From: Hydrocarboniphaga sp.
GTDB lineage: Bacteria > Pseudomonadota > Gammaproteobacteria > Nevskiales > Nevskiaceae
Direction: 5' to 3'
NCBI RefSeq assembly: GCF_028291725.1
Contig: NZ_JAQGNT010000085.1
Location: 1 to 64,000 of the forward strand
Length of the DNA stretch: 64,000 bases
Under the pieces are notes generated by a model. The model was given only the letters and a program-made list of their open reading frames with translations, did no database searches and was not told the DNA's origin. Position numbers and translations under genes: made by a program. Below are positions 62,303 through 64,000 of the stretch, in pieces. Each line of letters opens with the position of its first letter. Position 1 is the stretch's first letter.

Positions 62303-62478
62303 GGCGCCTCCTTGGCGGACAGTCGTGCACCAAGGTCTGCCAGATGCTGCAGTGCGTCAAATCCTGTACGGATGGGATTCAGGCTCGCCGATCGGGTTTT
62401 GCTAATCGATTGATTCTGTTCGGAGCCGGCATCGGCGCATTGTGAACGAACGTGCACTGAACGCGCAGCCGAGCTTCC

Positions 62479-63117
62479 TTAAGCCTTGGCCGCGACCACC
62501 GCGTTGAAGATCGTCAGCGCGCTCTCCACGACATCGTCGAGATCGCGTTTGAAGCCTTCCATGAACCAGCTCATCGCGATGAAGACCACCGAGCCGACCA
62601 GGCCGGCGGTGACCAGGTCTTCGAGCTGGTCCGGCACCGCCGGCTGCGGCAGGCGCCGGGCGGTCATCCGGATCAGCATCGCGAAGTCGGCGACCGCGCT
62701 CTGACTCAGGCGCGTGACCTCCGGGCTGACGCCGAGGATCTCGAACAGCAGGATGCGCGCGGCATCCGGGTTGTCGCGCATCGCGCCGAAATAGCCGCTC
62801 AGGCCCAGACGCGCCAGCTCGCTTGGTGACTCGGTGCCGGCCGCGAGGATGGTCTGTGCGATCTGCGCCTGCAGCTGCTGCACCAGGTGCGCGTAGACCG
62901 CGCCGAGCAGGCGTTCGCGGTCGCCGATCGCCTCGTAGAAATAGCGCTCGGTCAGGCCGGCCTCGGCGCAGACCGCACGCACCGTGGTCGCCGCATAGCC
63001 TTCGCGGCCGATGACCTTGATCCCGGCCTCGATCAGCCGGCGCTTGCGCTCGTCGCGGCGCTCGTCGGCGCTGGCGCCCCGATACGGCCGGCCTGCAGTC
63101 TTTGCGGTTTCAACCAT
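62479..63117 (-). CDS. TetR family transcriptional regulator
   Basis: This 212-residue repressor has an N-terminal helix-turn-helix (ERKRRLIEAGIKVIGREGYAATTVRAVCAEAGLTERYFYEAIGDRERLL) and a helical ligand domain. It is divergent from the SDR gene, and the 18-bp near-palindrome in the 73-nt gap is its likely operator. It may respond to a fatty acid or CoA derivative, given the neighbouring lipid genes. Confidence 0.88.
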   Translation of the reverse strand: MVETAKTAGRPYRGASADERRDERKRRLIEAGIKVIGREGYAATTVRAVCAEAGLTERYFYEAIGDRERLLGAVYAHLVQQLQAQIAQTILAAGTESPSELARLGLSGYFGAMRDNPDAARILLFEILGVSPEVTRLSQSAVADFAMLIRMTARRLPQPAVPDQLEDLVTAGLVGSVVFIAMSWFMEGFKRDLDDVVESALTIFNAVVAAKA

Positions 63118-63154
63118 GCCGGCATATTGACTCCCGGCGTTGTCAGATGCAAAG

Positions 63155-63172
63155 TGACATCATATGTTGTCA
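63155..63172. promoter_or_regulatory. Candidate TetR operator (18-bp near-palindrome)
   Basis: TGACATCATATGTTGTCA equals its inverse complement at 16 of 18 positions. It lies in the gap between the divergent TetR and SDR genes, 38 nt from the TetR start and 19 nt from the SDR start, so a bound dimer would cover both promoters. Confidence 0.6.
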
Positions 63173-63190
63173 AAATAAGCAGGAGATTGC

Positions 63191-64000
63191 ATGAAGGACT
63201 TTTCCGGTCGCGTCGCGGCCATCACCGGCGCTGGTTCCGGTATGGGCCGCACCCTGGCGGTGCAGCTCGCGCAGCGCGGCTGCCACCTGGCGCTCAGCGA
63301 CGTCAACCCGGAAGGCCTGGCCGGCACCGCCGAGCTGGCGCGCACCCACGGCGTGACGGTCACCACCGCTATCGTCGATGTCGCCGACCGCCAGGCGATG
63401 GAGGACTGGGCCGCCAGCAGCGCTGCCGCCCACGGCAAAATCAACCTGATCTTCAACAACGCCGGCGTCGCGCTGAGCTCGACCATGGAAGGCGTCGACT
63501 ACGCCGACTTCGAGTGGATCATGGGCATCAATTTCTGGGGCGTGGTTTACGGCACCAAGGCCTTCCTGCCGTATCTGAAGGCCGCCGGCGAAGGCCACAT
63601 CATCAATACCTCGAGCCTGTTCGGCCTGTGCTCGCAGCCCGGCATGGGCGGCTACAACGCGTCCAAGTTCGCGGTGCGTGGCTTCACCGAGGCGCTGCGC
63701 CAGGAGCTGGACATGGCCCACTACGGCGTCAGCGCCACCAGCGTGCATCCGGGCGGCATCAAGACCAACATCGCGCGCGCCGGCCGCGTGTCGCGCAATA
63801 TCGAAGGCCTGCTGGTCAAGGACTCGACCAAGAGCGGCGAGCACTTCGAAAAGCTGTTCATCACCAGCGCCGACTCGGCTGCGAAAACCATCCTGCGCGC
63901 GGTCGAGCGCAACTCGCGCCGGGTGCTGGTCGGGCCCGATGCGAAGGCCACCGATCTGCTGGTGCGCCTGTTCCCGAGCTTCTACCAGGTGGTGCTGTCA
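63191..64000 (+). CDS. SDR family oxidoreductase, canonical, cut by the window end
   Basis: The first 270 residues of a short-chain dehydrogenase are present: cofactor motif ITGAGSGMGR, NNAGVAL, catalytic Ser in TSSLFG and the YNASK Tyr-Lys pair, all intact. AGGAG is 5 nt before ATG 63191. The stop lies beyond 64000. It is divergent from TetR and probably controlled by it. Unlike the SDRs of the catabolic region, it has the normal active site, so a dehydrogenase or ketoreductase function is expected. Confidence 0.9.
   Translation, partial: MKDFSGRVAAITGAGSGMGRTLAVQLAQRGCHLALSDVNPEGLAGTAELARTHGVTVTTAIVDVADRQAMEDWAASSAAAHGKINLIFNNAGVALSSTMEGVDYADFEWIMGINFWGVVYGTKAFLPYLKAAGEGHIINTSSLFGLCSQPGMGGYNASKFAVRGFTEALRQELDMAHYGVSATSVHPGGIKTNIARAGRVSRNIEGLLVKDSTKSGEHFEKLFITSADSAAKTILRAVERNSRRVLVGPDAKATDLLVRLFPSFYQVVLS

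Noticed and set aside
1-64000. tRNA, rRNA or CRISPR sequences
   Set aside because: No cloverleaf-like sequence, rRNA signature or array of regularly spaced repeats was found by eye on either strand; a dedicated search would be decisive.

Overview
The window comes from a GC-rich gammaproteobacterium. It carries minCDE, rimO, a phasin with a lysine-rich tail, an AlkB-type hydroxylase and many CoA-linked enzymes, and the closest fit I can suggest is a hydrocarbon- or terpenoid-degrading member of the Nevskiales/Solimonadaceae or a relative. That placement is an inference from gene content; no rRNA or other phylogenetic marker is present. No rRNA, tRNA, CRISPR array, prophage or intact insertion sequence was seen.

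Layout. (1) 0.2-9.3 kb holds housekeeping and general genes: galE, an FAD-linked oxidase, an AEC transporter, rimO, an alpha/beta hydrolase, a CoA-binding protein and a lipoprotein CocE-type hydrolase. (2) 9.5-19.0 kb is one long minus-strand operon, mostly joined by 4-nt start/stop overlaps. It encodes an SH3-like protein, an outer-membrane beta-barrel protein, periplasmic TPR proteins, a TolQ/ExbB-type motor, two ExbD proteins and an AgmX/TonB-like transducer, which together look like a complete energised trans-envelope machine. (3) 19.4-47.7 kb is a catabolic region, visibly less GC-rich in its non-coding parts. A molybdopterin oxidoreductase, a 7Fe-type ferredoxin and a ferredoxin reductase diverge from a TonB receptor, an OmpA protein and a TpsB-like barrel. 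A MarR gene then precedes a block for hydroxylation, oxidation, CoA activation and beta-oxidation: acyl-CoA dehydrogenase, three SDRs, three crotonases, APH-type kinase plus small partner, CrtC-like protein, thioesterase, AlkB-like hydroxylase, CoA ligase, aldehyde dehydrogenase, alcohol dehydrogenase and a second MarR. (4) 48.1-51.4 kb has an HNH nuclease and a circularly permuted ATP-grasp/alpha-E pair. (5) 51.5-53.5 kb is minCDE. (6) 53.6-64 kb returns to lipid metabolism: FadD, YihY, phasin, PilZ, a second acyl-CoA synthetase, an SRPBCC protein, a diiron-like hydrolase and a TetR/SDR pair.

How the genes may work together. The catabolic region would import a hydrophobic compound across the outer membrane, hydroxylate a methyl or methylene group (AlkB-like enzyme), oxidise it to an acid (ADH, ALDH), activate it (CoA ligase) and shorten it. 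The kinase/small-protein/acyl-CoA dehydrogenase set resembles the LvaA-LvaB-LvaC logic of levulinate catabolism, in which a hydroxyacyl-CoA is phosphorylated before it re-enters beta-oxidation. All three SDRs in the region lack the usual Tyr-x-x-x-Lys pair, so they look more like enoyl- or dienoyl-CoA reductases than alcohol dehydrogenases. Three related palindromic sites, at the Mo-enzyme/TonB divergence, before the first marR and at the SDR/crotonase divergence, suggest one MarR regulon.

Short palindromic repeats of at least five families sit mostly between convergent genes, and in two cases they supply the stop codon of the preceding gene.
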